Shown: positions 25,255 through 37,810, numbered from the stretch's first letter. The stretch is DNA of 64,000 bases from Adiantum capillus-veneris (GCA_014529385.2 CM043943.1:100940355-101004354), one strand, 5' to 3'. Translations and numbers: made by a program. Notes: a model not told the origin generated them from the sequence alone.

Positions 25255-25595
25255 ACCACAACGCCAAGAGAGGTGAAATCTCAAAAGTTCAACAAGGGAT
25301 GGTTTTTGTGTCTAATCAAGCCATGGTTCTTGTGCACATGTTGATTCCTAGTAGCACAGCCAATGTCGGCCCCACCAAGACAACACTAGTGGGGAAGCCG
25401 TAGTATTCGCCTCTACTATGCATGATGGAGGTGATGGTTATATTGACTTGCAAATGACTACCATGAGTCCATACCTTGCAATTTCATTTACAAGTGGTAT
25501 AATTTCCAAAATGTATAGCGTAAGTTTGTCTTCTAAGATGCATGGTTATAAAATTGGTGACTTTGATAGGGTGTAAAGTGAAGTCGAAGAGCTAT
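25255..25595 (+). repeat. Duplicated segment, copy 2
   Basis: Second copy of the 22336-22710 segment, about 2.9 kb downstream, same orientation. It lacks the two short insertions of copy 1. Confidence 0.85.
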
Positions 25596-25975
25596 CTAGT
25601 AACTATCTGTAACAATACAAATGAGCGATGTTATACAAAGGAGGCCGACAAAAATTGACAAGAAGAAGATCCCTGACATTAACACAACACATGCCGCCAT
25701 GGAAATGGTGACTTGCAGGCAATGGATCCCTCACACAATTACAATGCTACTTATCGTTAAACCCTCCCTCACACAATTGCGTCGAAAACCAACCACTTAA
25801 GCTTTAATACTCATGCCCAGTGTTAACGACGTGATGTGATGCTTCTCTTTGCTGTGTAAGGATCAAGGGGCCACACAAAATGGCACGAAGCAAAGCGGGC
25901 AAGTGCTGCCGCTACTAGGCACAAACCTAGGGCAGCCGCCCGATCTGACCTTCACAAAAATGATAAAGCTGAAGC
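25596..25975. other. Unassigned spacer
   Basis: No gene or repeat boundary that I can support; short frames have no domain. Confidence 0.4.
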
Positions 25976-26454
25976 TATGCCTGAGGTTTTACGACCTCTT
26001 ACTTAGACACCCTCCGCTTGCTGCGCAAAAGCAGGGTTGATCAGCTCAGTTTCAAGGGCACTTTGACGTAGAGACCCACGACAGGCCGGGTCAGGCTTGA
26101 CCTCAGCGCACCGTTACATCACAGCCCACCACACTCTCAATAAAAGCATAGGGCGCAAAGCCCTTCTTAAACCTCAAGACTCTCATATGCAGGCCTAAAA
26201 TGTGGGATCGAGCCAGTCATCTGAGACGGAAAATGCCACATTTTAGAAGGTAAATTATTGTGCACATTTCACGTTTTTACTTGCAAACATATCTTTTCCC
26301 AAGCCGTGCCGCTTGGTGAAGCCTCGACCCAACTTAAGCGCCTCGTGATTAAACGACACTCCAAATAAACTTATTGGCAAATTTTACTAGAGCACCCCTC
26401 AAAGGAGAAGGGAGGGAGGCAAATGGTTGAAATTGACCCCTCTTTTAGAAGACA
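25976..26454 (+). repeat. Repeat module M2, copy 1
   Basis: About 480 bp, from 'atgcctgaggttttacgacc' to 'ttttagaagaca'. Related copies lie at 31824-31943 (partial), 36334-36878 and 37850-38365. In the other copies M2 runs straight into module M1 (tgatgcatcac...); here a Helitron separates the two. Confidence 0.85.
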
Positions 26455-26811
26455 CTAGTATGTGACCCGCGCGTTGCTGCGGTCATAAAATTTTGAAATA
26501 AGAGTCGCAAAATTGTGGGTTCTCCAAGGGCTTTGTGGTTCTAAAAGCAAAGGCAAGGCCCCATGGCCTAAGTGTCCCTAACATTGTGGATTAGTAACAA
26601 CTATAGAAACCGACTTTAGGACATGGTCACAGGAAGCTCAATTTTAAGTAAGTTGGGCGGATAACTAAGCCTCTTGAGTGAAGCATCTCAGTTCTACTAT
26701 GCCAAGGCTCTTGTAAGTATGCCAAAATTGGCATAGTTGCAAAGGCCTATCACTTGTACCTTTTTTATTGTTGCTTTTTTTAAGCTTGCGCATGTTGACG
26801 ACGTTGTTTGC

Positions 26812-26816
<5 letters not shown>

Positions 26817-26858
<42 letters not shown>
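26817..26858 (+). repeat. (AG)21 microsatellite
   Basis: Uninterrupted AG run inside the Helitron. Confidence 0.95.
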
Positions 26859-26860
<2 letters not shown>

Positions 26861-27198
26861 GGTTACACAGCCATGGCAGCTGTTGCAGCACATGTAGAGC
26901 AAACGTTTTGTCGTGAGGCACATCCAAGGCCAACTAATGGCTCATGGTTGGAGCTCAACCGCCAAGTGGCAGCAGTGCAGGTTCAACTTTGGCTCACTCT
27001 TTTTGTGCAACCATGGAGTAGGCTTAGTTATCATCGACTTTCTCAAAATAATGCATAGTAGGTACAATTATCAAATATTGATAAATGTGCCTCACTTTAC
27101 CACCACCTTAAAGGTGTGGATTGCTCTAGGTAATGTTGCTTATATAGTGTGTACAATGAGGTTGGACCAGCCATGGAGTGTATTGTATGTTGACCGCA

Positions 27199-27202
<4 letters not shown>

Positions 27203-27272
<70 letters not shown>

Positions 27273-27273
27273 G
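27203..27273 (+). repeat. Compound (TG)n(GA)n microsatellite
   Basis: TG run 27203-27250 followed directly by GA run to 27273, inside the Helitron. Followed by three diverged copies of an approximately 60-bp phrase 'gagagaatagcaaataacaa'. Confidence 0.95.
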
Positions 27274-27422
27274 TAGCAAATAACAAATTATGAGAGTTTA
27301 AATCTCTATGAGAGAAAGAATAGCAAATAACAAATTATGAACATTACTGTAAATCTCTTTGAGAGAGAGAATAGAAATAACAAATAATGAGCATTATTTG
27401 TTATCTCTTTGAGAGAGACAAT

Positions 27423-27426
<4 letters not shown>

Positions 27427-27494
<68 letters not shown>
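27427..27494 (+). repeat. Compound (TC)n(AC)n microsatellite
   Basis: TC run 27427-27462 then AC run to 27494: the reverse complement arrangement of the tract at 27203-27273, about 150 bp away, so the two can pair. Confidence 0.95.
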
Positions 27495-27496
<2 letters not shown>

Positions 27497-29086
27497 CAAA
27501 AGTGTTGTAGTGATTGCTTTAATGTGAGCACCGTGCTTGGCATGGGCGGTCACCACATTTTTTATAAAGGGGCCATGTTTTGGTATCCAAGTATGCTTTT
27601 GATGGTGTGTATCATATCAATGCCAAGGGGCTAATGCATGCTATTTCCCTATGCTCTCACTTTACACCATTGCAATAAGCTCAATGCAATGGGTATTGCA
27701 AAAAAAAGAAAAACATGTCTCCGTATTTTTATAAGAACCACTATGAAACTTGTCAACTATGTTGTTCAATAGTGAAGAAAGAAGATGTGCAAGAGAAAAT
27801 GGTATTTTTAGAGGGTTGCATGCTCTTACTATATTGTCAATATCTATGAATAGCATATTGTTTTATATGATTCATATCTCAATGGTAGAGTTTAGTGTTC
27901 AACTCTTTTTTTAGGCATGCAATAAGTCACACCTATGATCCTTCGTGAAACATCTAGATCCCAAGTTCCCTCCAACTTATTTGATTCACGCATGTTATTG
28001 CAATGCCAAGAATATTCTAAAGCTTCCTCGCACTATGTACATCTTGATCTCAATATAGTAGCTTTGATAAGCAACAAACACAAACTTTATCAGTTTGCCA
28101 CCATTTCTCCTTTTTGAATTTGTCTTTGTTGCCACCATCCATTTGATGGATTGTACTCAACCTTTATGGCTATATAAACATGCACATCCACACTTCTCTA
28201 CAGTTAAGTCCATTTTGATTATAAATTAAACTATCACAAACCTACTTTGCTATATGTTTTCCCTCTTATGCTTGCATCAAAATGCATTGGCCTCACTATT
28301 GGCTTGAATATGTCACCATGCCTCACATGGACCCCTTACATATTTTCATAACTGGTAGTGACATGCTTCTTATTATTTCACATATTTACATAGTGCCATA
28401 TGAGGGATCTTTCTGGTTAGCTCCCTACCTTACCTAATACCCTATCCCTTTTACTCAGTTCCCTTTTATACATACACGATCTTACTATTATCTTTGAGTT
28501 ATCTTCCCCTTTCTTGAGAAAGTACCTATGTGTAGGCACCAAACTTGGTTTTTCACTTAAATATTGAGCTCATAGTCCTTAGTTTGTAAACAATTCCAAG
28601 TTCTTCAAAAGACACCTCACATCCCAACATAGTCTAAACTTGCTCTTCATTACATGAGCTTTTTCTTTTAGGGCTTTCTAAACCCACAGGGCCTGATCTT
28701 TCTATCGTGGTAACACATAGACACTTGCCTATCTTGCTTCCACTTCTAAGCAAGTGTCTATTTGCTTGGAAAGGTAGCATAAATGGTTTAATTTTTCCTT
28801 GCGAGCTAAGTAGTTCCCACAATATTACTATATTTCAAAACCTTGAGCTTATGCATTCCAATGAAAGATATGTTGTGATTGTGTAGGAAGGACCTCCTCC
28901 ATTCCTAACGTCCATTGTGTAGCTGAGCAAGGTGCAAGAAGAGCAGCCACCGATGACACCACTTGTGTGGCAGGAAGTTGAGAAATGAAAGGCTGAAAAG
29001 CATAGTCGCAAGGCCAATCTTGTCGCATGCAGAGGAGAAGCGCTGAAAGGGAACTAACACAGCTGCCATGGGGGCTGTATGCAAGT

Positions 29087-29088
<2 letters not shown>

Positions 29089-29172
<84 letters not shown>
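29089..29172 (+). repeat. Compound (CT)n(AC)n microsatellite
   Basis: CT run 29089-29140 followed by AC run 29141-29172, inside the Helitron. Confidence 0.95.
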
Positions 29173-29176
<4 letters not shown>

Positions 29177-29377
29177 GAGAGCTGTGGACATCGAGTTGGG
29201 ACCAAGAGCCCTAGACTTGTGGCATTGTAAGTGTAGCTTCTCTCGCAAGCCAATTTGCCAACCTCATGCTCGCTAACCAATAGTAGCATGGGAATAGCGG
29301 AGACATCCATCTCGATTGTCGATGCCTGTGAGGTTCTACATTCCTGGAAAAAGTGGTGCTTCACCCACGCGCGCATG

Positions 29378-29381
<4 letters not shown>

Positions 29382-29429
<48 letters not shown>
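29382..29429 (+). repeat. (AG)24 microsatellite
   Basis: AG run inside the Helitron, complementary to the CT runs at 29089 and 29583. Confidence 0.95.
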
Positions 29430-29430
<1 letters not shown>

Positions 29431-29580
29431 ACGTTTTGATGTGTGGAAGGGTTTAGTGCTCGATGATTTCTCCAGCTCAATAAAGAAGTAGTATAGATAT
29501 ATAAGTATTAAATTTGAGAGTTGGAGTTTCTTTATGGCCTTAGAGTAACACTTTAAGTGACACATGGATGACTCTAGGGC

Positions 29581-29582
<2 letters not shown>

Positions 29583-29620
<38 letters not shown>
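29583..29620 (+). repeat. (CT)19 microsatellite
   Basis: CT run inside the Helitron, beside a phrase gtgacacatggatgactct that resembles the Helitron's own terminal region at 31032, suggesting an older nested end. Confidence 0.9.
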
Positions 29621-29621
<1 letters not shown>

Positions 29622-30004
29622 AAAGACACAATGCAAGGGTGTAGCAGCTTTTCAATAGGTGTGCTTGGGGTGGTGAGAGAGTGATCATGGATGTACTGGG
29701 TACTCAACTTTTCTACGTCTATCATGCTCTTCTATTTTGGGACTATTTGAGATTCCCAATGTTTGCAATAAGCCAGGTTTAGTGTATTTTTGCTATAAAA
29801 ATTATAAATTTTTGGCTGGATTTCATGCTTGCCAATGAAGAAAATTGACAAAATTTTGCAAGTTTTAGTGTCAATACGATATTTTTCAAATTTCAACCTA
29901 AAATTCAAAAGCTTGCTTTATTGTGTAGTTTTTTATTTTAAGATTTCTTTGATTAGAATTTTTTTTTTGGACAGGCCCTATTCGAGAAACCCTCCTCCTC
30001 CCCC

Positions 30005-30011
<7 letters not shown>

Positions 30012-30051
<40 letters not shown>
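30012..30051 (+). repeat. (CT)20 microsatellite
   Basis: CT run preceded by a C-rich stretch (29997-30011), inside the Helitron. Confidence 0.95.
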
Positions 30052-30053
<2 letters not shown>

Positions 30054-31091
30054 CACTAATGTTGTCCCACATAAGGTGTAGGTAGCACCAATCGAGTCCG
30101 AGATCATTCGACTCTGACCCTTTGTGCAAAGCTGCAACATGCAATGTGCACATTCTTGGGGCTAGAAGGAAAACTATACATAAAGGTGCCAAGTGAGAGA
30201 TTTTAGCTCAACATTATACAATGTGTAAAATCTTTGAGAGTTCTACATTTTTGGAAGTTCAAGAATAAATTTGAAGGCTAGAAAGGAAAAGGGAGTTCTT
30301 TATGCTCCGCACAATCTAGCCCCGGCATATCCCAATGGGATCGACATTGGGGGCCATTCGGACCGTCGAATTCAGCTTGTCAAGTAAATTTATGGCAAAA
30401 AAGTAAATTTGGGCCAGCAAGTAAATTTAAGCTAGTCAAGATTGTCTCGCACCTTACACATCAAAGCCACGACCTATCCTATTCAAGGCATGGGCTCTAA
30501 TCACCACGCTCACATGTTTTCACTGAAGATCATGGTACTCCTATGCATTACATTGTAAATGCAGACTGATTCGTAAATTTGGGTGTCGATTGCATAGTCT
30601 ACAATGCATGCATGTCATAATATGTCACCTCCACCTTGATCTCATTTAACCATGCCCATGCCATATAGTACTCGGCGTTCTTTACGGCCTTCAAAATGCG
30701 AAGTAGAGCCACTAACAAAAGTAATCACCTTTCAAAATTGAAGGCTGGAGTGAAACTCCATTTTCACTCCATGGCCTTGCTAAAGAATTTAATTAATATA
30801 AATATAAATATAGTACTAAGTTTGAGACTTTTTGACAGAACTGAGAATCCAAAGTAAGTCTTTTCATACTAAGTCTTTTCATTTTCTACCATGAGAGTAC
30901 TTGCTACTTACCCTTCACTTTTAAATTTCAAACCAAATGAGTATCAGATAATCACCAGAGTTCTTGCTACTTACCCTTCAATTACATTTCAAACAAAATG
31001 TTTCTTAAGGTTCTGGAAACGAAGAAGAGAGTGACACATGGATGGCCTCTCCTTCCTTGAAAAATTTAAGCTCAATTATATATAGTATAGA

Positions 31092-31823
31092 TGATGCATC
31101 ACATGACACTAAGCTAGTACCATTTGGGTGCCATCCTGTTTGTGCTTAGCAAGCATTGAGCAAAATAAATCAAGTTCTTAGCCATGGCACAAATATAAAC
31201 CCTACCATATAGCTAAGACTTGGAACTGATCAAAACTAGTTTGAATTCCACAAAAAAATGAACTTGGACGATAATATTTTTTCACAAGAGAAAAAATTGC
31301 CTGCATAGTGCTACTAGTAATAACAATAAAAGCATGCCAAAATGAGCCTAGAGTAAACTCTAAATGCAATGAAGCTCTTCAAGCTCAAAGCATTATGGGA
31401 ACCTGAAAACGCTCACCAATATCAGGGTTCAGGGTTGTTGTAAAGCACACAAAACAAGGAGAGGAAATTTCTCGAGAACATGATTATAAAGCATACACAA
31501 GAATTGTATAATGTATGATGTCTATACACCCTAGAATGATTAATGTACATACCATGCATGTGAAGAAAAAGCTTCTCAATGAGGGAAAAACATGCCATAA
31601 TGGTTACATTGTGTTCACACGTAGCCCTACCAAAATCTAGCAACACTGACCAAACTACATCATATAAAAGGCTTTCTTAATGGCTCTAAAAAAAACAAGG
31701 TGAAGACTTCACGATGGCCTCAAGGAGGCAACATTTTTTGTTGTAATAAATTGAGTGATTGTTAAAACACGCTTGACACGTTAATTTTTCTTATTCGGGA
31801 AAAATGTGTCTCGGCTTAATATT
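31092..31823. repeat. Repeat module M1, copy 1
   Basis: From tgatgcatcac to about 'cggcttaatattg'. Contains a minus-strand LTR-like part that begins TGTTGCTAGATTTTGG at 31646 and resembles the copia LTR start at 33708. Other copies: 31944-32800, 35281-35450 (partial), 36879-37600 and 38366-38460 (truncated). Confidence 0.8.
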
Positions 31824-32800
31824 GTGCCCGCCTCGTGATTAAACGACGCTCCAAATAAACTTTTTGGCAAGTTTTACTAGAACACCCCTCAAAAGAGAAG
31901 GGAGAGAGGCAAATGGTTGAAATTGACCCTCTTTTAAAAGACATGATGCATCACATGACCCTAAGCTAGTACCATTTGGGTGCCATCCTGTTTGTGCTTA
32001 GCAAGCATTGAACAAAAAACATCAGAGTTCTTAGTCATGGCACAAATATAAACCCTACGATATAGCCAAGACTTGGAACTGTTTGTGCTTAGCAAGCATT
32101 GAATAGAAAACATCAGTGTTCTTAGTCATGGCACAAATATAAACCCTACGATATAGCCAAGACTTGGAACTGATCAAAACTAGACTGAATTCCACAAAAA
32201 ATAAACATGCACGATAATATTTTTTCACAAAAGAAAATTTTGCCTACATAGTGCTACCAGTAATAACAATAAAAGCATGCCAAAATGAGCCTAGAGCAAC
32301 ATGTAAACGCAATGAAGATCTTTGAGCTCAAAGCATTATGGGAACCTAAAAACGGTCACCAATATCGGGGATCAGGGCTGTTATAAAGCACACAAAACAA
32401 GGAGAGAAAATTTCTCGAGAACATGAGTAAAAAGCATACACAAGAATTATATAATGTATGATGGCTATACACCCTAGAATGATTGATGTACATAACATGC
32501 ATGTGAAGAAAAAGCTTTTCATGAGCTTTGCAATGAGGGAAAAACATGCCATAATGGTTCCATTGTGTTCACATGTAGCACTACCAAAATCTAGCAACAG
32601 CGACGAACTACATCATATAAAAGGCTTTCCTAATGGCTCTAGAAACAACAAGTTGAAGACTAGACGATGGCCTCAAGAAGGCAACATTTTTTGTTGTAAT
32701 AAATTGAGTGATTGTTAAAACACATTTGACACGTTAAATTTTTTTTGTTTGGGAAAAATGTGTCTTGGCTTAATATCATACCGTTTTCAAATCCAAAAAT
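31824..32800. repeat. Partial M2 plus M1, copy 2
   Basis: Begins in the middle of M2 ('cctcgtgattaaacgac') and runs uninterrupted across the A/T site at 31943-31944 into M1, giving an empty site for the Helitron. A 91-bp tandem duplication (31991-32081 and 32082-32172) is private to this copy. LTR-like part starts at 32597 (minus). Confidence 0.82.
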
Positions 32801-33430
32801 GTCGGCTAAGAGCAAGGGGAAAAGGAGAAATTCCGTCCCAAAACAGATAATTTTCTAAAATATCCTCTTGGAAAATTTAAGAGAAATAATTTTGTATGTT
32901 TGAAAAAATGATTTTTCTCGACACTTTAATGGAGGGAGAGAGAGAGAGAGGGGGAGGAAATAAAATCAAGAAGAAAAACACAAATCTAAGGTGCATTTTC
33001 CATCTCTATTTATATGCACACAAAAAGTCTTTTGACTTTTCAACTCCCTCGTCTTCTTATTTCCTAAACTCACCCTTCACTTATGCACTCGAGATATTTT
33101 GAAATGATTATTAATTTTTCAAGATTGGGAGACCTAATCAAGTTAATCTTTTCTTTTTTCCCAAACTCACAATAGTGAGTGTATATACTACAAAACAAAA
33201 AAAAGTAACATTGTAAGCTAAGCTCCTATCAAGCCATGGCACCAACTGTCATTTACAACACAAGGAAGTTGTTACATTGGCTAATGAAGAGTGCCACCTT
33301 GAAACCGAACGACACCAAGGGGACTTAGGTTGACTTGGGGTTGCCATCAAGGAGAGAGCCTTGTCACAACACACCCCTTGACCGCCAGAACCTCTTGTTG
33401 CAACTATCGCTTTTTTCTAGCTATTATTTT
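32801..33430. repeat. Repeat module M3, copy 1
   Basis: Matches 35451-36210, including 'tctcgacactttaatgg', a GA-rich tract (32936-32951, short here) and 'tcctatcaagccatggcac'. No gene. Confidence 0.8.
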
Positions 33431-33708
33431 TAGCAAACTCACAGTGGTGGTTGAAGAACCTGTAACCTTCACCTAATGACTATGTTAAAAATAGGGTTGC
33501 ATCAAAAAATCATAGCTTGGAGAAGACGAACGAAACTTAAGGAACACAAGAAAGAGTTTTTTACTTTGTGTGCAATGGAAAGCTAGATATCCCTAGAATG
33601 ATGGACGTATATATAGTGCACGCGAGGAAAAACCTCCTAGTGAGGGAAAAAATTCCCTAAGGTCCAAAGTGTGTTTAGACACATCACTACCACATGTATA
33701 TGTTAACA
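33431..33708 (-). repeat. Copia 3' LTR fragment
   Basis: On the minus strand it begins TGTTAACATATACATG at 33708, directly after a purine-rich tract CTAGGTGGGATTT (33709-33720). Parts ('ccctagaatgat', 'gagggaaaaa') match the M1 LTR-like segments. The far end is not defined. Confidence 0.6.
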
Positions 33709-34850
33709 AATCCCACCTAGAGTGGTGCGGTGAACCAGAGCTGGCACATAGAGTAAAGAGAAGTGCCATGCCCTGAGGACATGATGAATCCACAAAGGGG
33801 AGTAAGCCCAAATATTTGCGGAAAGCTTCAAGCTTCTTACGAGACAATGCCTTTGTGAAAAGTTCTGCAAGGTTGTCCTTTGATGGCACAGAAGCCAAGC
33901 GGATCTCTCCTACTCAGAGCCTCTCCCTGACATAGTGGTAATGCACCTCAATGTGCTTTGTGTGAGCATGAAAAATTGGGTTCCTCGCAACAGCCAATGT
34001 ACTCTGACTGTCAATGTAGATAGTGTTGGCAGTGTCCTGTCCAACACCAAAATCATCCATAAGACATCTGAGCCATACACACTCAATCCTAGCTGTGAAG
34101 TTTGCCATGTACTCATCCTCACAACTAGAATTGGCCACAATTGGTTGCTTCTTGCTCAACCATGATATACATGAATTGCCAAGCATGAAACAATAATCAC
34201 TTATGGACACTTGCATGTCAAGACAACTAGCTCAGTCTGAGTCCGAAAAAGCATGTAGGGCTAGTAGTCGCAATGATCCCCTGTTGGGATAAAACAAGCC
34301 AAGATATAAAGTGCCACTCAAGTAGCAAAAAATCCTCTTTACAGTCTATCAATGCTTAGACCCTAGGCTATGCATAAATTTGTTGACCTGTGAGACTGCA
34401 AATTGAATATCCCGCCTCGTGTTTCATACATAAATGAGGCATCCAACAGCAGTTTGGTAAACAGTGACATCTGCAAAATCATCAGCATAATGAAGACTCA
34501 ATTTTGAACCTGTTTCCATCGGAGTGGCAATAGGTTTTCAATCCTCGAGTCCAAACTTACATAGCAATGTCTCTATGTAGCTTTTCTGACACAAGACAAT
34601 ACCACCATCACAGTGCTTAAATTGTATACCCAAGTAATGATGCAACAGCCCCAAATCTTTCCTCTTGAAAGTAGCATTCAAATCAGCCTTGAATTCAACA
34701 ATATGTCTCTCATTTGGTCAAGTGATCAGCAAATCATCCACATAAAGAAACACAATAAGAAGTACATCACCCTCATGCTTTACATACAATGTGCTTTTTG
34801 TTGGACTGTTACGAAATCTCATACCAAGCACGAGGAGATTGCTCAACCCA
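33709..34850 (-). pseudogene. Ty1/copia RT and RNase H remnant
   Basis: Minus-strand pieces match the end of a copia polyprotein: FLYVDDLLIT with the YVDD catalytic motif at about 34733-34744, LGIQFKHCDGGI, CQKSYIETLL, TPMETGSKL, then RNase H with SDYCFMLGNSCISWLSKKQP, SCEDEYMANF, IYIDSQSTLAVARNP and HTKHIEVHYHYVRE, and finally KDNLAELFTKALS. A TGA immediately follows LLIT and other stops and shifts occur. Sequence upstream of RT is missing: similarity ends abruptly near 34850. It is a 5'-truncated fossil ending at its 3' LTR. Confidence 0.88.
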
Positions 34851-35280
34851 TACATTAAGAAGAGAATGGGGTTTAGGAGGGCCTCTTTATTTGGCAGTTT
34901 AAGGAAGTCGAACCTTTTGTATTAAGAAAGTAATCAAAGGATAACTTTTGAATTCAAATAGAAAAAACGGCTAGTTTATTTGAATTCAAAGTTTCCTCCC
35001 AAAATGAAATTCAAAATCTAGTGGATAAAACCATATCATATAGTATATCTATGGAAAGATCTCAACGCGGAGATTGTAGATCTATGATCTCCACTTTAAT
35101 CAAAGATTATATGTGGGGGTTATAAAAGGCCAAAAATCATAAAATTGTCCACCTTCTTTTTCGGAGGAAAGTGCATACTTTGATCACTCTTACACATCTC
35201 TTACACACCCACCATTCTTGGACACATGGCATATACCTGTTTCTCACAATGTTAATCACCTCCATAAGCTAATGGACCTC
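34851..35280. other. Unassigned spacer
   Basis: AT-rich; contains an inverted phrase 'tttgaattcaaa' near 34950-34990 but no gene or element end that I can support. Confidence 0.4.
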
Positions 35281-35450
35281 AAAGCATTATGGGAACCTAA
35301 AAATGCTCACCAATATCGAGGTTCAGGGCTGTTGTAAAGCACACAAAACAAGGAGAGGAAATTTCTCGAGAACATGAGTAAAAAGCATACACAAGATTTG
35401 TATAATGTATGATGGTTATACACCCTAGAATGATTGATGTACATACCTCT
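35281..35450. repeat. Module M1, partial copy 3
   Basis: Matches 31385-31555 (from 'caaagcattatgggaacct' to 'gtacata'). Then switches directly to module M3, so a deletion or recombination joined them. Confidence 0.75.
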
Positions 35451-35515
35451 TGGCAAATTCAAGAAAACAAATTTTGTATGTATAGACAAATGATCTTTCT
35501 CGACACTTTAATGGG

Positions 35516-35569
<54 letters not shown>

Positions 35570-36210
35570 GAGATGCATGCGCACACACACACTCACTTGT
35601 AAGTCATTTCTCAGTTGAATTTTTCCACACTTACTTTCAAGTCATTTTTCATTTGAACATTTTCCTCATTCAAAGTTAATGTGATGGCAACCATTGGTGG
35701 GGATGGTAAGAGGTGCAGCGAAGAAAAAGTTAATGTGATGGTGACCATTGGGGATGGTGAGAGAACTGCATGTTTTCTCTACCACACCCCTATCACACAA
35801 AAAATCTTTTGACTTTCCATCTCCATGGTCTTATCATTTTCTAAACTCACCCATCACTTATGCACTCCATATGTTTTGAAAGGATTCTTAATTTTTCGAG
35901 ATTGAGGAGACCTAATCAAGTTTATCTTTTCTGTCTCCCCAAACTCACAATAGTGAGTGTATGTGTATATTACAAAACAAAAAAAGCTACAGTGTAAGCC
36001 ATGCTCCTATCAAGCCATGGCACAAATTGTCATCTAAGACACAAAGAAGCTATTACATTGGCTAATGAAGCATGCCACCCCAAAAACAAACGGCACCGAA
36101 GGGACTTAGTTTGGCTTGGGGTTGCCACCAAGGATAGAGCCTTGACACAACACACCCCGTGACCGCCAAGCTAAAACTATTGATGTAACTATCACTTTTT
36201 TCTAGCTATG
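35451..36210. repeat. Module M3, copy 2, with expanded (GA)n
   Basis: Second copy of 32880-33430. The GA tract, 17 bp in copy 1, is 55 bp here (35519-35573). A short duplication of 'gttaatgtgatgg.gaccattgg' lies at 35679-35755. Confidence 0.8.
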
Positions 36211-36771
36211 TCTAGAAAAATGATCTTTTTTGATAGTTTAATGAAGAGAGATTAGAGAGAGAGAGAGAGAGAGGGGGGGGAGATTCATCTGCATGTGCGT
36301 GCTCACACACACACACACACACACACACATGTGCTATGCCTGAGGTTTGACGACCTCTTACTTAGATGCTCCACTTGCTGCGCAAAAAAACATGGTTGAT
36401 GAGCTCAGCTTCAAGGCACTTTGTCGCAAAGACCCACGACATCCTGGGTCAGGCTCAACCTCACCGCACCGTTTCATCACATCCCACCACACTCTCAATG
36501 ATAGTCTAGTGTGCAAAGCCCTTCTTAAACCTCAAGACTCTCATATGAAGGCTTGGAATGTGGGATTGAGCTAGTGATCTGAGAAGGAAAATGCCACATT
36601 TTAGAAGGTAAAATAGTATGCACATTTCATGTTTTTACCTGCAAACATATCTTTTCCCAAGCCATGCCCCTTGGTGAAGCCTCAACCCAACTTAAGCACC
36701 TCATGATTATATGACGCCTCAAATAAACCTATTGGCAAGTTTTACTAGAACACACACACACACACACACCA

Positions 36772-36845
<74 letters not shown>

Positions 36846-37778
36846 AATGGTTGAAACTGACCCCTCCTTTAAAAGACATGATGCATACATAACATGACAC
36901 TAAGCTAGTACCATTGGGGTACCATCCAGTTTGTGCTTAGCAAGCATTGAGCAAAATATATCAGTGTTCTTAGCCATGGCACAATATAAACACTACGATA
37001 TAGCTAAGATTTGGAACTAAGCAAAACTAGTCTGAATCCCACAAAAAATAAACATGGACGATAATATTTTTTCACAAAAGAAAAAATTCCGTGCATAGTG
37101 CTACTAGTAACAATAAAAGCATGCCAAAATGAGCCTAAAGCAATATGTAAATGCAAACCTAAAAATGCTCACCAAAATTGGGGTTTAGGGCTGTTGTAAA
37201 GCACACAAAACAAGGAGAGGAACTTTCTTGAGAACATGAGTAAAAAGCATATAAAAGAATTATATAATGTATAATGGTTATACACCCTAGAATGATTGAT
37301 GTACATACCATACATGTGAAGAAAAAGCTTCGCAGTGAGGGAAAAACATGCCATAATGGTTCCATTGTGTTCACACACCACTACCAAAATCTAGCAACAA
37401 CAACCAACTACATCATATAAAAGGCTCTCCTAATGGCTCTTAAAAAAACAAGTTGAAGACTTCACGATGGCCTCAGAAAGGCAAATTTTTTTGTTGTAAT
37501 AAATTAAGTGATTACTAGAACACATTTGACATGTTAATTGTCTGTGTTTTGGAAAAATGTGTCTCAGCTTAATATCGCGTTCTTTCCAGTTTCAAAATTC
37601 TCGATTGAGAGCAAGAGGAAAAGGAGAAATTCCGTCCCAAAAAGAGAAAAAGTGTGTAAAAACTCAAAAAATAAATCTAATTTTCTAAAATTTACTCTTG
37701 ACAAATTCAAGGAATGGCATTTTGTATGTCTGGAAAAATGAATTTTCTCGATAGTTTAATGAAGAGAGATTAGAGAGA

Positions 37779-37810
<32 letters not shown>

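Larger units (their letters stand above)
26455..31091 (-). mobile_element. Non-autonomous Helitron, 4.6 kb
   Basis: Read on the minus strand it starts TCTATACTATATATAATTGA (31091 leftward) and ends with a GC-rich hairpin (GACCGC...GCGGGTC, 26463-26486), a short spacer and CTAG (26455-26458), as rolling-circle Helitrons do. It sits exactly between A and T: the left host flank is ...agaca and the right is tgatgcatcac..., and three other copies of the host repeat read agacatgatgca uninterrupted (near 31943, 36878 and 38365). No Rep/helicase reading frame is inside, so it would depend on another element. The interior holds seven long dinucleotide tracts and unrecognised sequence, possibly captured DNA or nested insertions. 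Confidence 0.85.

Noticed and set aside
28849-29565. 238-residue minus-strand frame in the Helitron
   Set aside because: It runs through two microsatellites coding for Ser-Leu, Cys-Val and Arg-Glu runs; the remaining parts have no domain.
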